Source: Sinorhizobium sp.
GTDB lineage: Bacteria; Pseudomonadota; Alphaproteobacteria; Rhizobiales; Rhizobiaceae
Direction of reading: 5' to 3'
DNA length: 5,197 bases
Assembly (NCBI GenBank): GCA_031178305.1
Contig: JAPSJG010000298.1
Location: forward strand, 1-5,197
Positions 4,918 through 5,197 of the stretch are shown here, one piece after another. Each line of letters opens with the position of its first letter. Within the stretch, counting starts at the first letter, position 1. Below the pieces are notes generated by a model, which searched no databases, was not told where the DNA came from, and saw nothing but the letters and a program-made list of their open reading frames with translations. Made by a program: the position numbers and the translations under genes.

Positions 4918-5196
4918 GATCGCCGAAACCGCCGTGCCGGCGCCTCCGAACGCCATGCTGCGGCAATCAGATACCCACTCGCAGTCCTCCGCGAGCTTGC
5001 TCGTCGAAATTTCGATGCCGGGAAGCCTTGACCGGTCGATATCCTGCCTCAAATCCCTCACACGCGCCGCATTTAGCCACCACTCCGCGGTCGCGTTTGC
5101 GAAATCTATGTCACAAAGAATCGGGCAAGAGTTTGTCTTTCCGGCCGAAATGCGGCGACGGCCTCGCGCGTCACGTCGAACGGCAAAAATACGCTC
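4897..5196 (-). other. Overlapping minus-strand open frame, possible gene end or remnant (99 codons)
   Basis: In a different minus-strand frame, 99 codons are open from the window edge to TGA at complement 4897-4899. The stretch from DIDFANATAEWWLNAARVRD through SRLPGIEISTSKLAEDCEWV to AFGGAGTAVSAIVDGLVT has a balanced, protein-like composition. By my hand count, 50 of the last 68 codons end in G or C. Its first 20 codons are arginine-heavy and overlap the better-looking frame at 5106-5195. It might be a real gene end, the second half of a frameshifted gene, or chance. No good internal start with a ribosome binding site is visible, and I recognise no family. Confidence 0.25.
5106..5195 (-). 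CDS. Possible 3' end of an unidentified leftward gene (29 codons)
   Basis: A minus-strand frame enters from the right edge and ends at TAG (complement of 5106-5108). It reads SVFLPFDVTREAVAAF then RPERQTLARFFVT. The first half has the strong G/C third-position bias of the neighbouring real genes (CCG TTC GAC GTG ACG CGC GAG GCC GTC GCC), supporting a genuine gene end. The last dozen codons lose this bias. I do not recognise a family from 29 residues. A second open frame overlaps it, so the assignment is tentative. Confidence 0.35.
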   Translation of the reverse strand, partial: SVFLPFDVTREAVAAFRPERQTLARFFVT

Positions 5197-5197
5197 T

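Noticed and set aside
4953..5197. Plus-strand frame open from an ATG at 4953 to the right edge (over 80 codons)
   Set aside because: Ser/Arg-rich product (…SHHSAVAFAKSMSQR…) and the G/C third-position bias collapses after about 5100. No ribosome binding site, and the minus-strand frames look more protein-like.
1..5197. CRISPR array, insertion sequence or toxin-antitoxin pair
   Set aside because: No regularly spaced repeats, no transposase motifs or terminal inverted repeats, and no small paired genes with toxin or antitoxin features were found.

Overview
The window reads as chromosomal DNA from a high-GC alphaproteobacterium, most likely a member of the Rhizobiales close to Sinorhizobium/Ensifer or Rhizobium. 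I infer this from recognised protein families (standalone LON-domain protein with a Trm112-like gene, an IalB-family secreted protein, a CnoX-type thioredoxin that keeps its WCGPC active site), from strong G/C preference at third codon positions, and from a palindrome-rich intergenic repeat of the rhizobial kind. No database search was possible.

Left part (1-1140): a gene runs leftward off the edge, with only its ribosome binding site and first seven codons visible. It diverges from a helix-turn-helix regulator gene (296-1114). The shared intergenic region holds a compact set of direct and inverted repeats, a candidate operator. Next comes a tRNA-Gly(GCC) gene on the minus strand (1182-1256), convergent with the regulator. 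It has a plausible promoter (1325-1353) and an unusually hairpin-rich leader.

Centre (1587-4216): a rightward series of quality-control genes. These are a free-standing Ala-tRNA(Pro) deacylase of the YbaK/ProX family, the chaperedoxin CnoX (thioredoxin plus TPR), a LON substrate-binding-domain protein without ATPase or protease, and a small Trm112-like protein. The first pair and the last pair are each closely spaced. About 200 bases containing a mosaic palindromic element separate the pairs. The common theme is translation fidelity and protein folding.

Right part (4217-5197): a leftward gene for a small secreted IalB-family protein (4304-4807) with a candidate terminator behind it, then an AT-rich upstream region. 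From about 4897 to the edge there are two overlapping minus-strand open frames, both entering from outside the window. One is probably the 3' end of a neighbouring gene, but I could not identify it or settle the frame.

I see no new defence, mobile or biosynthetic system here. The observations most worth following are the operator-like cluster before the regulator, the intergenic mosaic repeat, the loss of the zinc-knuckle cysteines in the Trm112-like protein, and the unresolved frames at the right edge.
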